64,000 nucleotides of DNA from Candidatus Dormiibacter spiritus (GCA_003244185.1 QHBT01000043.1:94773-158772), one strand, 5' to 3'. Shown: positions 18,154 to 27,658, counted from the first letter of the stretch. Notes: generated from the sequence alone by a model not told the origin. Program-made: numbers and translations.

Positions 18154-18351
18154 TCAGCCGAGGGACATGCCCTGCTCTTGGAGAGCCTCCTGAAGTAGTG
18201 CCAACGCTTTCGGTCCCATTCCGTGAAGCTGTTTCAGCTGGGAGGCCGGCACGCCCGCCAGGTCTCTGAGTTGTGTGTATCCGGCAGCGGTGAGTGCCCG
18301 GGTGGCGGGTGCTGCAACGCCCTTGGGGAAGTCGACCTCCGGCGGTGTCAC
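18154..18351 (-). CDS. Small helix-hairpin-helix protein
   Basis: About 65 residues. The whole protein is a pair of helix-hairpin-helix-like repeats: GVAAPATRALTAAGYTQLRDLAGV and ASQLKQLHGMGPKALALLQEAL, the second with the GxGPKA hairpin. Similar stand-alone HhH proteins bind DNA non-specifically or resemble the RNA polymerase alpha C-terminal domain. The start is GTG 18351 by default; no ribosome binding site is visible. A 587-residue open frame on the same strand covers this position and is rejected. Confidence 0.6.
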   Translation of the reverse strand: MTPPEVDFPKGVAAPATRALTAAGYTQLRDLAGVPASQLKQLHGMGPKALALLQEALQEQGMSLG

Positions 18352-18428
18352 GGCGTGATGGTATCCGGAAGGAGGGGCGCTGCTGCAAACGAACCCCTGG
18401 CGTCGCGTGGGGCCACGTTGGCGTGCGG

Positions 18429-18461
18429 TGGCACCATAGTGGTGCTATTATGGCGTCATGG
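18429..18461 (+). promoter_or_regulatory. Three tandem 11-bp repeats over the HicB-gene promoter and start
   Basis: TGGCACCATAG (18429), TGGTGCTATTA (18440) and TGGCGTCATGG (18451) follow each other exactly, with consensus TGG-Y-R-Y-Y-AT-NN. One helical turn per repeat is the arrangement used by ribbon-helix-helix repressors. A TATTAT -10 (18446-18451) lies inside, 6 bases before the ATG at 18458, so transcription would start at or near the start codon and the operator would block it. Very likely autoregulation by the RHH protein encoded next. Confidence 0.65.
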
Positions 18462-18973
18462 ATCTCACGCCGTACGTCGAAAGTCTCCGCCATGAGCTTG
18501 CCGTGGCCGCCGAGGCCGGAGGGGAAGACGTTCGCGCACTGGCCGAGCGACTCACAGCTCCCCTGGAGTCGGCGGTGCGGCTCACCCTGCTGGACGCGCT
18601 GTCGACCGCGGCGGACGAGATCACGCGCGACCTCGCGCCCGGCTCGGTGGAACTCCGGCTGCGGGGCCGCGAGCCCAGTTTCGTTGTGACGCAGCCGCCC
18701 GCCGATCACCCGTTCGAGGGGAGTGACCTGGCCGCGTTGGGTGCCGCGCCCGTCACGGCGGAGGGCGAGGAGGGCGCGATGGCGCGGATCAACCTCCGCC
18801 TGGACGAACATCTGAAGGGACGGGTCGAGGCCGCCGCCGGCCAGGCGGGGCTTTCGGTCAACGCCTGGCTGGTACGGGCGGCCGCGGCTGCGCTGGGGTC
18901 CGACGCTCCCGGCCGCCTCTTGGAACGCCGCGCCGCCCGCTCCGGTGAGCGCTACACGGGCTGGGTGCGCTGA
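18458..18973 (+). CDS. HicB-family ribbon-helix-helix regulator with N-terminal helical domain
   Basis: 171 residues. The C-terminal third has the RHH pattern ARINLRLDEHLKGRVEAAAGQAGLSVNAWLVRAAAAAL, and the tail is Arg-rich. The first 120 residues hold an Ala/Leu-rich helical part and a beta segment (GSVELRLRGREPSFVV). It is often annotated as HicB antitoxin, but no HicA toxin is present; in actinobacteria the same gene precedes a DUF4097 protein and a DrrAB transporter, as here. It probably represses the cassette through the 11-bp repeats at its own start. The message looks leaderless. Confidence 0.82.
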   Translation: MDLTPYVESLRHELAVAAEAGGEDVRALAERLTAPLESAVRLTLLDALSTAADEITRDLAPGSVELRLRGREPSFVVTQPPADHPFEGSDLAALGAAPVTAEGEEGAMARINLRLDEHLKGRVEAAAGQAGLSVNAWLVRAAAAALGSDAPGRLLERRAARSGERYTGWVR

Positions 18974-19052
18974 GGTGGGACACGACACCGCACGGCCAGT
19001 TGCTCGTCCCGTGAGCGGGATGCCCCCGCTGATCACATCGGGAGGAATCACC

Positions 19053-19933
19053 ATGCCGACCTTCGACACCCCTGAGCCGATTTCCGTCGTGATCGAGCTT
19101 GTCGTCGGTGACGTCCGCATCACCGCGAGCGACCGCGACAACACAGTCGTGGAGGTGCGGCCAAGCGACGCGTCCCATGAGCCGGACGTGCGGGCCGCAG
19201 AGCAGACGCGTCTCGAGTACACGGCCGGCCGGCTGCTTGTCAAGGCGCCGAAGCAGCGGGCTCTCGGCCTGTTCGGCAAGGCCGGGTCGATCGACGTGAC
19301 AATCGACCTGCCCGCCGGCTCGCACTTGCAGGGCGACGCCGCGGTGGCGACATTGCGCTGCGCGGGCCGCCTCGGCGAGTGCCGGGTCAAGATCGGGGCC
19401 GGCGACATCCAGCTCGACCACACGGGCACCCTCGACCTGAACACCGGTGGCGGCGCCATCGTCGTGGACCGCGTCGCGGGCGACGCCGAAGTCAGCACCG
19501 GGGCCGGCCGGGTACGCCTGCGCGAGATCGACGGCGCCGCTGTGATCAAGAACTCTAATGGCGCTACCTGGGTCGGCGTAGTCACGGGCGACCTCCGGGT
19601 CAACGCGGCCAATGGCGACATCACCGTCGGCCTCGGGAACGCCGAGGTCACCGCCAGCACCGCCAACGGTGACGTCCGCATCGGCGAGGTCGCGCGTGGC
19701 TCCACCTCGCTCAAGTCCGGCTTCGGACGGATCGACATCGGCATCCGGGCCGGTACCGCCGCACGCCTCGACGTGCACACGAAGTTCGGGAGGGTTCGTA
19801 ACCACATGGAGGCCGCCGACAGCCCCGAGCCGTCCGACGAGGCGGTGGAGGTCAGCGCCCGCACCGGCTACGGCGACATCGTGATCCGCCGTTCCCTGAA
19901 TCCCGGGAATGGACTCATCGACAAGGAGGCGTT

Positions 19934-19937
<4 letters not shown>
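19053..19937 (+). CDS. DUF4097 family beta-helix protein
   Basis: About 294 residues. The body is a run of short beta repeats rich in Gly, Asp and Val (GDIQLDHTGTLDLNTGGGAIVVDRVAGDAEVSTGAGRV and so on), as in DUF4097/putative adhesin proteins, which form a right-handed beta-helix. No signal peptide is visible. The ATG at 19053 has GGGAGGAAT upstream, so the longer frame from 18945 is not used. It lies between the RHH regulator and the DrrAB transporter genes and overlaps the latter by 4 bases. Confidence 0.85.
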
Positions 19938-20892
<955 letters not shown>

Positions 20893-20896
<4 letters not shown>

Positions 20897-21687
20897 GTAC
20901 CCTGCGCTACACAGTCACCGATTCGGCAACGATGCTGCGCCGCAACCTCCGGCACCTGCAGCGCTACCCGTCCGTGACACTGTTCGTCGTCGGCATTCCG
21001 GTGGTCCTGCTGCTGCTGTTCGTCTACGTCTTCGGCGGTACGCTGGGTGCCGGACTCGCGGGCGTGTCAGACGGCCGTACCGCCTACCTCAATTACGTCG
21101 CCCCCGGAATCATCCTGATGACGGTGGCCGGCGCAGCACAGGGAACTGCCATCTCCGTCGCCATGGACATGACCGCAGGCATCATCGCTCGCTTCCGGAC
21201 CATGGCCATCTCCCGCGCCTCGGTGCTGACGGGCCACGTCCTCGGCAGCATGGTTCAGTCAATGCTCAGCGTCGCAGTCGTCATAGGTGTGGCGCTGCTC
21301 ATCGGGTTCCGGCCCACCACCGATCCCCTGAAGTGGATCGCGGCGATCGGTGTCCTCGCGATGATCAGCTTTGCGCTCATCTGGCTGTCGGTCGCGTTGG
21401 GCCTGGTCAGTAAGAGCGTCGAGACCGCCAGCAACCTACCCATGTTCCTGATGCTGCTGCCGTTCCTCGGCAGCGGTTTCGTCCCCACGGCATCGATGCC
21501 GGCCGGGCTGCGCTGGTTCGCCGAGTACCAGCCCTTCACACCCGTGATCGAGACGCTGCGGGGACTGCTGATGGGCACCCCGATCGGCAACAGCGCCATA
21601 CTCGCTGTCGCCTGGTGCGCCGCGATCACAGTTGTCGGATACGTCTGGGCGCGGGCGTTGTACAAGCGCGACCCCGCAGCACTGTAG
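20893..21687 (+). CDS. ABC-2 type permease (DrrB-like)
   Basis: 264 residues with six membrane helices. The start MSTLRYTVTDSATMLRRNLRHLQRYPSV and the ending with 'FLGSGFVPTASMPAGLRWFAEYQPFTPVIETLRGLL' are the DrrB/ABC-2 pattern. The ATG at 20893 overlaps the ATPase stop; the longer frame from 20473 is a shadow of the ATPase gene. Confidence 0.92.
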
Positions 21688-21774
21688 ACGGACCTGGCCG
21701 CCGACGCACGCGGCGCGAGATCCGGTGGGATCGCGCAGATCGGACCACACGGCCGGCGGGGCGACTCCAGATGG

Positions 21775-22173
21775 CTACCGGTGGTCGATAGCCTCGACCC
21801 GGCAGGTGGGTCCGGTTGCCGCTTCGAGCCGTCGATCGGTGGTCAGGAGGACGGCGTCCAGCGCCTCAGCGAGTGCAATGTACATGGCGTCCCAGCCTCG
21901 CACGGTGTCTCGCAGCTCCCAGGCACGGGAGAGGAGAACGCGATGGCCGAAACGCTCGCCGGGCCAGGCCTCGAGGTCTTCAATCGCCTGGGTGGCCTCG
22001 GTGCGATCCAGTCGTCCACGAAGGTGCTCGCGCCGGATGACGCCGAAGACCTCGACGTCGACTATGTGCGGAGCCGCCTGGTCTGTGTCGGCGGCCAGCC
22101 TGTCGCGGATCGGTTGGGCGCCGGGACCGCCGATCAACACCTCACAGAGGCAGGAGGCGTCAACGACCAGCAT
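21775..22173 (-). CDS. vapC: PIN-domain toxin (VapC-like)
   Basis: 132 residues. MLVVDASCLCEVL carries the first acidic residue, IVDVEVFGVIRR the second, and RGWDAMYIALAEALDAVLLTTDRRL the remaining acidic pair, so the four-acid metal-dependent RNase site is intact. It overlaps the antitoxin gene by 14 bases. Targets of VapC are usually tRNA or rRNA. Confidence 0.88.
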   Translation of the reverse strand: MLVVDASCLCEVLIGGPGAQPIRDRLAADTDQAAPHIVDVEVFGVIRREHLRGRLDRTEATQAIEDLEAWPGERFGHRVLLSRAWELRDTVRGWDAMYIALAEALDAVLLTTDRRLEAATGPTCRVEAIDHR

Positions 22174-22405
22174 CGGCCGGCGCCCCGCGCTGCTCGTCGA
22201 GCGCGGCTAAGATCTCGACCCGCCCGAGTGGTGAGGAGCGCCGCCGGGTGCGCTTCAGCCATTCCTCCATGCTGGGCCGTGCAGCCAGTCGCCCCGCCTC
22301 CGCGCGCAGCAGTTGGGGGACGCTGATGCCGATCTCAGACGCGCGCCGAACCAGTCCCGCGTAGACGTGGTCGTCAAGATCCCGGATCTGCACGGTCTTG
22401 GGCAC
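22160..22405 (-). CDS. vapB: FitA/VapB-like ribbon-helix-helix antitoxin
   Basis: 81 residues. VQIRDLDDHVYAGLVRRASEIGISVPQLLRAEAGRLA is a typical FitA-type RHH domain, and the charged tail (SMEEWLKRTRRR) would bind the PIN toxin. An inverted repeat overlaps its start codon, as expected for autoregulation. Confidence 0.87.
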   Translation of the reverse strand: MPKTVQIRDLDDHVYAGLVRRASEIGISVPQLLRAEAGRLAARPSMEEWLKRTRRRSSPLGRVEILAALDEQRGAPADAGR

Positions 22406-22420
22406 ATGTTGACTCTAACA
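22403..22420. promoter_or_regulatory. vapBC operator candidate
   Basis: CATGTT and AACATG are perfect inverted arms around GACTCT, and the left arm includes the vapB start codon on the minus strand. The position fits autorepression by the RHH antitoxin. Confidence 0.5.
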
Positions 22421-22523
22421 TGCGACAGTGCATCTCTGCGTGCGATTTAGCATCACCGTTGACCAGCCATGGTCCGCCGGTGAGGCGCGGCCGGCGGAGG
22501 TCCGTAGACCGTTGTAGAAGGGT

Positions 22524-22541
22524 ATACTCCTTCTGGAGTAT
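22524..22541. promoter_or_regulatory. PadR operator overlapping -10 and ribosome binding site
   Basis: ATACTCC and GGAGTAT are perfect 7-bp arms around TTCT. The left arm overlaps a TATACT -10 (22523-22528) and the right arm supplies the GGAG that precedes the padR ATG by 8 bases. Binding would block transcription of padR and the MFS pump. Confidence 0.6.
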
Positions 22542-22546
22542 TCATT

Positions 22547-23221
22547 ATGGAGTTCGGTTCTCTCGGTCTGGCCGTCATGGCCCTGCTGCATGAGGCGCCG
22601 ATGCATCCCTACGAGGTGGTGGGGCACATGCGGCGGCGACATCTTGACCAGCACATCAAGCTCAATTTCGGCTCCCTTTACCACACCTTTGACAAGCTTG
22701 AGCGGCAGGGATTGGTGGAGGCGAGGGAGGTGAACCGAGAGGGGCACCGGCCCGAGCGCACCGTTTATCGCCTGACGGCTGAAGGCCGTCAGCGATTCGC
22801 GGAGCGACTGGTTCGGATGCTGCGCCAGCCTGACGCGGTCTACAGCGACTTCGAGGCGGCGCTGGCCTTCCTCTACCGGCTGCCTAAAGAGCAGGTCGTG
22901 GACACCTTGCGCCAACGGGCTGATGCTCTCGATGCCGAGTGGGTGGAGACAGGTGCTCAGCTGGGGTGGCTCGCTGACAATGGACTCTCGCGTCTATCGG
23001 TGGTCGAGATGGAATTCGGTCAGGACCGGCGCCAGTCGCAAGCCCGCTGGTGCCGGGCGCTGGCGGCCGAAATCGAGAGCGGCGAGCTGGAATGGCTGGC
23101 CGGGTGGAAAGGAGCCCCCAATCTAACCGGCGCAGCCGACGATTCCCAAGAGCAGGGAACAGAAGGGGGTGACATCGCAGTTGGTGGTCAGGTGCATGTC
23201 TTGGAGGTGGAGACAAGGTGA
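22547..23221 (+). CDS. PadR family transcriptional regulator
   Basis: 224 residues. The N-terminal winged helix is LAVMALLHEAPMHPYEVVGHMRRRH...LNFGSLYHTFDKLERQGLVEAREV..RPERTVYRLTAEG. The C-terminal helices match the PadR dimerisation domain; the last 35 residues are extra. Its TGA overlaps the MFS start (GTGA), so it most likely represses that pump and responds to its substrates. Confidence 0.9.
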   Translation: MEFGSLGLAVMALLHEAPMHPYEVVGHMRRRHLDQHIKLNFGSLYHTFDKLERQGLVEAREVNREGHRPERTVYRLTAEGRQRFAERLVRMLRQPDAVYSDFEAALAFLYRLPKEQVVDTLRQRADALDAEWVETGAQLGWLADNGLSRLSVVEMEFGQDRRQSQARWCRALAAEIESGELEWLAGWKGAPNLTGAADDSQEQGTEGGDIAVGGQVHVLEVETR

Positions 23222-24870
23222 AATCGTGGCGGGGTAACCCGTGGGCAATCCTGCTGGTGCTGTGCATGGGCTTCTTCATGGTTCTGTTGGACCTGACGAT
23301 CGTGAACATCGCGATCCCGAGCATCATCGACAGCCTGAAGGCAGGGCTCGATCAGATTCTCTGGGTGCTCAACGCCTACACCCTGACCTACGCTGTGCTG
23401 CTCATCACGGCCGGGCGGCTGGGTGATCGCTTCGGCCAGCGCAACATGTTCGCCGCGGGCCTTGCGATCTTCACTGCCGCGTCGGCATATTGCGGTCTGG
23501 CCCAGGATCCCTCCCACCTGATCTTCGCCCGGATCCTCCAAGCCATCGGCGGCGCCCTTCTGACCCCGCAGACGCTGGCCATCCTGACCACCCAGTTCCC
23601 GCCTCAGCGGCGGGGTGCCGCCTTCGGCGTGTGGGGAGCCGTCGCCGGCGTCGCCACACTCGCGGGGCCCACTCTGGGGGGCTTGCTCACCACCTACCTC
23701 GACTGGCGCTGGATCTTTTACGTCAACCTGCCCATCGGTATCGCGACCATCGTGCTGGCGCTCCTGATCATTCCCGACGTGCGGCAGGGCCGCCGCGGCG
23801 GCATCGAGCTGGTGGGCATCATCCTGGCCTCGCTCGGACTCTTCCTCATCACCTTCGGTCTCATCGAAGGCCAGAAGTTCAACTGGTCGACGTTGACAAC
23901 TCAGGCGGGCATCGACATCACCATCCCTGAGGTGTTGATCCTGGGTGCCGTGGTGCTCGCAGCCTTCTTCGTCTGGGACTTCTTCCGGATGACGCCGCTG
24001 GTTCCCCTTTCGCTTTTTCAGGACCGCAACTTTTCAGTGATGAACTGGGTCAGTGCGGTCCTGACCTTCGGCATGATCGGCCTCTTCCTGCCGCTCACCA
24101 TCTACCTTCAGTCGGCGCTCGGCTTCTCGCCCATCAAGGCTGGCCTGACACTTGCCCCGCAGTCGCTGATCTCAATGGCGGTGGCACCCTTCGCCGGCCG
24201 CTACGCCGATAAATACGGCGGCAAGTACATAGTCATGGCAGGGCTTGCCCTCTTCGCCGTCGGGATGACGATCATCGACTTTCTCGCCGGTCCCACCTCG
24301 GATTGGTACAACTTCCTGCCCGGCGTGCTGGTCGCCGGCTTCGGGCTGGGCATGACCTTCGCACCGCTCTCCACAGTTGCGCTTCGCAACATCCGGCCCC
24401 GGATGGCAGGGGCTGCCTCAGGTGTCCTCAATACAGTGCGCCAGTTGGGGGGTGCGGTCGGCAGCGCGGTGGTGGGTGCCGTGCTTCAAAACCGGCTGGC
24501 GACAGCTTTCCACGACCAGGCTGTGCAGCGCTCGGGACAGCTCCCGCCGGCGGCCCGGCAGCCCTTCATCGACGGCTTCAGCAAGGCCGCCTCCGGCGGT
24601 CTCGACGTCGGCAGGCACCAGTCGACAGCGCCCATCCCGGGAGTGCCGCCCGAGGTGGCCCAGCAGATCGCAAAGGTGGCGCACGACGTCTTCGCCTACG
24701 GTTTCATCGACGCCATGCGGCCCACCCTTGTGGTGCCCATCGTGATGCTGGCAGTGGCGTCGATCAGCTGTCTGGCGATCAAGCGGCGGGTCCGGCCGGC
24801 CACGGCGCCCGCAGGGCGAAGCGAAGCCAGCCAGGAACTTTCGCCGGCTGAGCCGGTGACCGCCGGCTGA
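23218..24870 (+). CDS. MFS multidrug efflux transporter (DHA2, EmrB/QacA type)
   Basis: 550 residues with about 14 helices. Motif D1 is LDLTIVNIAIPSI in helix 1, GRLGDRFGQRNMF is motif A, and motif C-like sequence is GVATLAGPTLGGLLTT. Relatives export drugs, dyes or organic acids by proton antiport. It is coupled to padR upstream (GTGA) and, unusually, to the following hydrolase gene by CTGA. Confidence 0.92.
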   Translation: MKSWRGNPWAILLVLCMGFFMVLLDLTIVNIAIPSIIDSLKAGLDQILWVLNAYTLTYAVLLITAGRLGDRFGQRNMFAAGLAIFTAASAYCGLAQDPSHLIFARILQAIGGALLTPQTLAILTTQFPPQRRGAAFGVWGAVAGVATLAGPTLGGLLTTYLDWRWIFYVNLPIGIATIVLALLIIPDVRQGRRGGIELVGIILASLGLFLITFGLIEGQKFNWSTLTTQAGIDITIPEVLILGAVVLAAFFVWDFFRMTPLVPLSLFQDRNFSVMNWVSAVLTFGMIGLFLPLTIYLQSALGFSPIKAGLTLAPQSLISMAVAPFAGRYADKYGGKYIVMAGLALFAVGMTIIDFLAGPTSDWYNFLPGVLVAGFGLGMTFAPLSTVALRNIRPRMAGAASGVLNTVRQLGGAVGSAVVGAVLQNRLATAFHDQAVQRSGQLPPAARQPFIDGFSKAASGGLDVGRHQSTAPIPGVPPEVAQQIAKVAHDVFAYGFIDAMRPTLVVPIVMLAVASISCLAIKRRVRPATAPAGRSEASQELSPAEPVTAG

Positions 24871-26180
24871 GCGCTATCTTTCCGGCGCGCGCTCCCCAGC
24901 GGGAGGGCTGGGTCGAAGTTGGTGGCGTCCGGCTTCGCTACGCCGAGTGGAACGAGGCCGACGGCGTCGATCGTCCTGTTCTGTTCCTGCTGCATGGGCT
25001 CGACGCCAACGTGTATGTCTGGAGCAGGCTTGCCTCACATCCGCCGGGCTGGCGGCTGGTCGCGCTCGACCAGCGCGGCCATGGCGGCTCTGAGCACCCG
25101 GCGGCAGGCTACTCGGTCCAATCAGTCGTCGCAGATGCTGTGGCCGCGATCAGGCAGCTCGGGCTCCAGCGGCCGGTCCTGGTTGGGCACTCCTGGGGCG
25201 GCGCCATTGCGCTGGAGCTGGCGGCCGCGCATCCGGAGCTGGTCTCCGCCCTGGCCTTCGTGGACGGGCCGGCGGCTGACGTCGCTGGCGCCATGACCTT
25301 GGAGGTGGCGGCCGCCCAGATGCTGGACGGCGCTCGCGGCTATTCGGCCGTGGAGGCGGCGTTCGCTGCCCAGGAGCGGTACTTAGGCCAGGCCTGGGGA
25401 ATGGACCTGATTCCGTTCGTCGAGCGCAGCCTGCGCCAACTCCCGGAGGGGGGCGTGACGTCCAAGCTGACGCTTGAGGCGCGGCTGGAGATCCTCAGCT
25501 CGATGTACGAGTACCGGCCGGCAGAGCTCTTCAGCCAGGTCCAAGGACCGCTGCTGCTGTCGCTGGCGGCCTGGACTCGGGAGACAAAGGCTGAGGTGTT
25601 CTTGGGCTGGAAGCGAGCGGCCGCAGCGCACGTCCAAGAGCAGCGCAGCGACTCCTGGGTGCGCTGGTATGAATCTCATCACGAGGTGACGCTTTTCCAA
25701 CCGGGCCGGCTCGCCGCGGACCTGGAGCGCCTGGCCTTCGCCGCGGCGTACTCAGATCTGGCCCATCAGGTAGAGAGGCTCGAGCTGGACTGGCAAACGC
25801 CGCTCATTGGCGAGCAGGAGGCTTGGACTGCCAAGGACCTGCTGGCGCATCTGGCCAGCACCCAGACTTCCCTGAGCCACCTTGTTCTGACTGCAGGTGC
25901 TCAGCTGTGGTCAGAGGCGGCCGAAGAGGCCCCGCCGTTCGACGCCGACCGCTGGAATGCCAGCCAGGTCGGCCGCCGCCGCCAAACCACTCCTGACGAG
26001 CTCATGGAGGAGCTCAGCGCAGGTGCACGGCGGGCCACCGAGCTGCTGAGTACTGCCGATCTCGAGGCGCCGACGACTGCTGGTCCGCTGCCGGGCCAAC
26101 CACTTCGGAAGACGCTCCAGCTGTTGGTCAGGCATGGCTACGACCACCTTCGTCGACTGCAGGCGGTCGCTCAGGCCTAA
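24867..26180 (+). CDS. Alpha/beta hydrolase fused to a DinB-like domain, probable CTG start
   Basis: About 437 residues. Residues 15-290 form an alpha/beta hydrolase: GWVEVGGVRLRYAEW, the oxyanion LHGLDAN, and the nucleophile motif VLVGHSWGGAIA. Residues 295-437 form a DinB/maleylpyruvate isomerase-like four-helix domain (WTAKDLLAHLAST... LLVRHGYDHLRRL). The first usual in-frame start is GTG 25011, which would cut off the oxyanion strand. Between the in-frame stop at 24849 and that GTG there is no ATG, GTG or TTG. CTG 24867 overlaps the MFS stop as CTGA and has GGTGA seven bases upstream; ATC 24876 is the alternative. Confidence 0.82.
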   Translation: MSAIFPARAPQREGWVEVGGVRLRYAEWNEADGVDRPVLFLLHGLDANVYVWSRLASHPPGWRLVALDQRGHGGSEHPAAGYSVQSVVADAVAAIRQLGLQRPVLVGHSWGGAIALELAAAHPELVSALAFVDGPAADVAGAMTLEVAAAQMLDGARGYSAVEAAFAAQERYLGQAWGMDLIPFVERSLRQLPEGGVTSKLTLEARLEILSSMYEYRPAELFSQVQGPLLLSLAAWTRETKAEVFLGWKRAAAAHVQEQRSDSWVRWYESHHEVTLFQPGRLAADLERLAFAAAYSDLAHQVERLELDWQTPLIGEQEAWTAKDLLAHLASTQTSLSHLVLTAGAQLWSEAAEEAPPFDADRWNASQVGRRRQTTPDELMEELSAGARRATELLSTADLEAPTTAGPLPGQPLRKTLQLLVRHGYDHLRRLQAVAQA

Positions 26181-26319
26181 ACCTGGACCACGTCTGGTCC
26201 GGTCTCTTGACCACGCTCCCTAAATTGCGTGCGAGCACTTCGCGCTGATGAGAGCACTGGCCTGGTGGCGCTCCTTACTGGCCGCCGCTTCGAGCTACCA
26301 CACTCACCTCAAGCAGGGT

Positions 26320-26401
26320 GATGAAAAAGGGTCGTCGAGTGATTGGGCCGCATGGGCGCCAAGGCGCCGACGAGGCCGCAGGCCCGAAGCCCCTTTTCAT
26401 C
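26320..26401. terminator. Long imperfect hairpin between convergent genes
   Basis: GATGAAAA (26320-26327) pairs with TTTTCATC (26394-26401), continuing inward through GGG/CCC; an inner GGCGCC-AA-GGCGCC hairpin sits near 26356. Genes converge here, and A/T runs flank the G/C stem on both sides, so a bidirectional terminator is possible. The rest of 26181-26437 shows no coding signal. Confidence 0.35.
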
Positions 26402-26437
26402 GGCTTGCTAGGTCAGGGATCGGATCAGCCCTTTACA

Positions 26438-26878
26438 TCAGGGGCCGGGTGTACGTCGGGCGAGCACCTCGCCAAGGCGATCGAGCGCCCGCACCTCACT
26501 CCCCATCGTCCGTGCAATCAGTGGCGATATGAGTTTGCTGAAGCCCCGCGGCTCGGCTTCCAAGCTGAAGGTCACGCGGGTGCGGCCGCCCTCATCCGCG
26601 AGCTCGTAGCGTCCCGCGGGCCGTACGGGACCACTCAGCGCCCGAAAGCCGATCAGCGATGGCGCTTCGAGTTCCGAGCGCTCGAAGTCGGCGTCAATGC
26701 GCCGACCGAAGGGACCTTTAACCCCCTGCTTGTAGACAGCGCCAATGCCATCGCCCGACATGCGCTTGATGTCGAGCACGCCGGGCCGCCATTGCGGATC
26801 GTTCTCGCTGTCGGCAAGGAAATCGAAGACCTCACCGCACGGGCGGTCGATGACTATCGTGTTACTGGCGCGTGGCAT
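26438..26878 (-). CDS. SRPBCC (polyketide cyclase/START-like) protein
   Basis: 146 residues: IVIDRPCGEVFDFLADSENDPQWRPGVLDIKR is the usual helix-grip opening and the last third matches the C-terminal helix. GGAGG lies 6 bases before the ATG. The gene overlaps the end of the upstream AHSA1-like gene by 17 bases, so the two are co-transcribed. Ligand unknown. Confidence 0.85.
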   Translation of the reverse strand: MPRASNTIVIDRPCGEVFDFLADSENDPQWRPGVLDIKRMSGDGIGAVYKQGVKGPFGRRIDADFERSELEAPSLIGFRALSGPVRPAGRYELADEGGRTRVTFSLEAEPRGFSKLISPLIARTMGSEVRALDRLGEVLARRTPGP

Positions 26879-27326
26879 GGTAGTCCTCCGTTTGAGATGG
26901 AAAGAGTGCTCCGAGCTTGTCGAGTCCGCTTTCCCAGCCCTCGAGATAGGGAGTGCTATCGGCCCCCGGCGGGAAGCCTGCGTGGGTCAGGATCAGCTCG
27001 GTCCGACCGCCGAGGTCGATGAACTCGACTGTCACGAGCGACTCGGTCGGATCCGGCACGCCAGACTCCCAGCGCCATGTGTAGACGAGTAGCGCCGGCG
27101 GCTCCACCGCCCGAAAGGTGCCCGCAAGTCGCAGCGCCTCGCCGGATGGAGGCTGCATGATGAGCAGGTACCGTCCCCCGGGCCGAAGGTCGATCTCGGC
27201 ATGTGGCGTGGTGAAGGCGCCCGGACCCCACCAGCGCTTGAGCTCGTCAGGGTCTGTCCACGCGCGGAAGACCTCGTGCCGTGGCGCAGCGAGAACACGC
27301 CGCAAGCGGAGTTCGTGCGAGGCCAT
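26862..27326 (-). CDS. AHSA1-type SRPBCC protein
   Basis: About 154 residues. ELRLRRVLAAPRHEVFRAWTDPDELKRWWGPGAFTTPHAEIDLRPGGRYLLIMQ is the family signature. The ATG at 27326 fits the family N-terminus; a GTG at 27332 overlaps the ArsR stop as GTGA and is the alternative. ArsR/AHSA1 pairs are common in soil bacteria; the ligand is unknown. Confidence 0.87.
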   Translation of the reverse strand: MASHELRLRRVLAAPRHEVFRAWTDPDELKRWWGPGAFTTPHAEIDLRPGGRYLLIMQPPSGEALRLAGTFRAVEPPALLVYTWRWESGVPDPTESLVTVEFIDLGGRTELILTHAGFPPGADSTPYLEGWESGLDKLGALFPSQTEDYHATRQ

Positions 27327-27328
27327 CG

Positions 27329-27658
27329 TCACTCGTTCTCCTCGAGGTGCGTAGCGAGCGCGCTCAGCCGCTGCCCCCAAAACACGCGATAGGTCGCGAG
27401 CCAACTGTCGGCCACCCCAAGCGGCTCCGGATCGAGACGACACCGCCGCAGCCGACCATCCTTCCAGTGCTCGAGCAGCTGGGCGCGCTCAAGGACATGG
27501 AGGTGCTTGACCACTGCCGGAAGCGAGAGCGGAAACGGCCTCGCCAGCTCACTGACCGACATCTCGCCCTCGGCCAACCTGGCGACGATGGCCCGCCGGG
27601 TGGGATTGGCGATTGCACCGAACACCTGGTTGAGAACCACCGGCTCAGACTTAACCAT
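27329..27658 (-). CDS. ArsR family regulator of the SRPBCC pair
   Basis: About 109 residues: FGAIANPTRRAIVARLAEGEMSVSELARPFPLSLPAVVKHLHVLERAQLLEHWKDGRLRRC is the winged helix of the ArsR/AHSA1 type, which has no metal-binding cysteines. I prefer the ATG at 27658, which lies 7 bases after a CATACT -10 (leaderless); ATG 27679 is the longer choice. Divergent from the TfoX-like gene. Confidence 0.87.
   Translation of the reverse strand: MVKSEPVVLNQVFGAIANPTRRAIVARLAEGEMSVSELARPFPLSLPAVVKHLHVLERAQLLEHWKDGRLRRCRLDPEPLGVADSWLATYRVFWGQRLSALATHLEENE

Noticed and set aside
18458..18973. HicAB toxin-antitoxin module
   Set aside because: No HicA-type toxin gene is adjacent; the conserved partner genes are DUF4097 and DrrAB.
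18101..19864. 587-residue minus-strand open frame
   Set aside because: It runs antisense to the DUF4097 and HicB-like genes, has a low-complexity Arg/Pro/Ser composition and no family motif; only the small HhH protein in another frame inside it is credible.
22403..22420. Leaderless start for vapB
   Set aside because: The TAGAGT box is only four bases from the ATG, too close for the TANNNT-N6/7 pattern; kept as an operator only.
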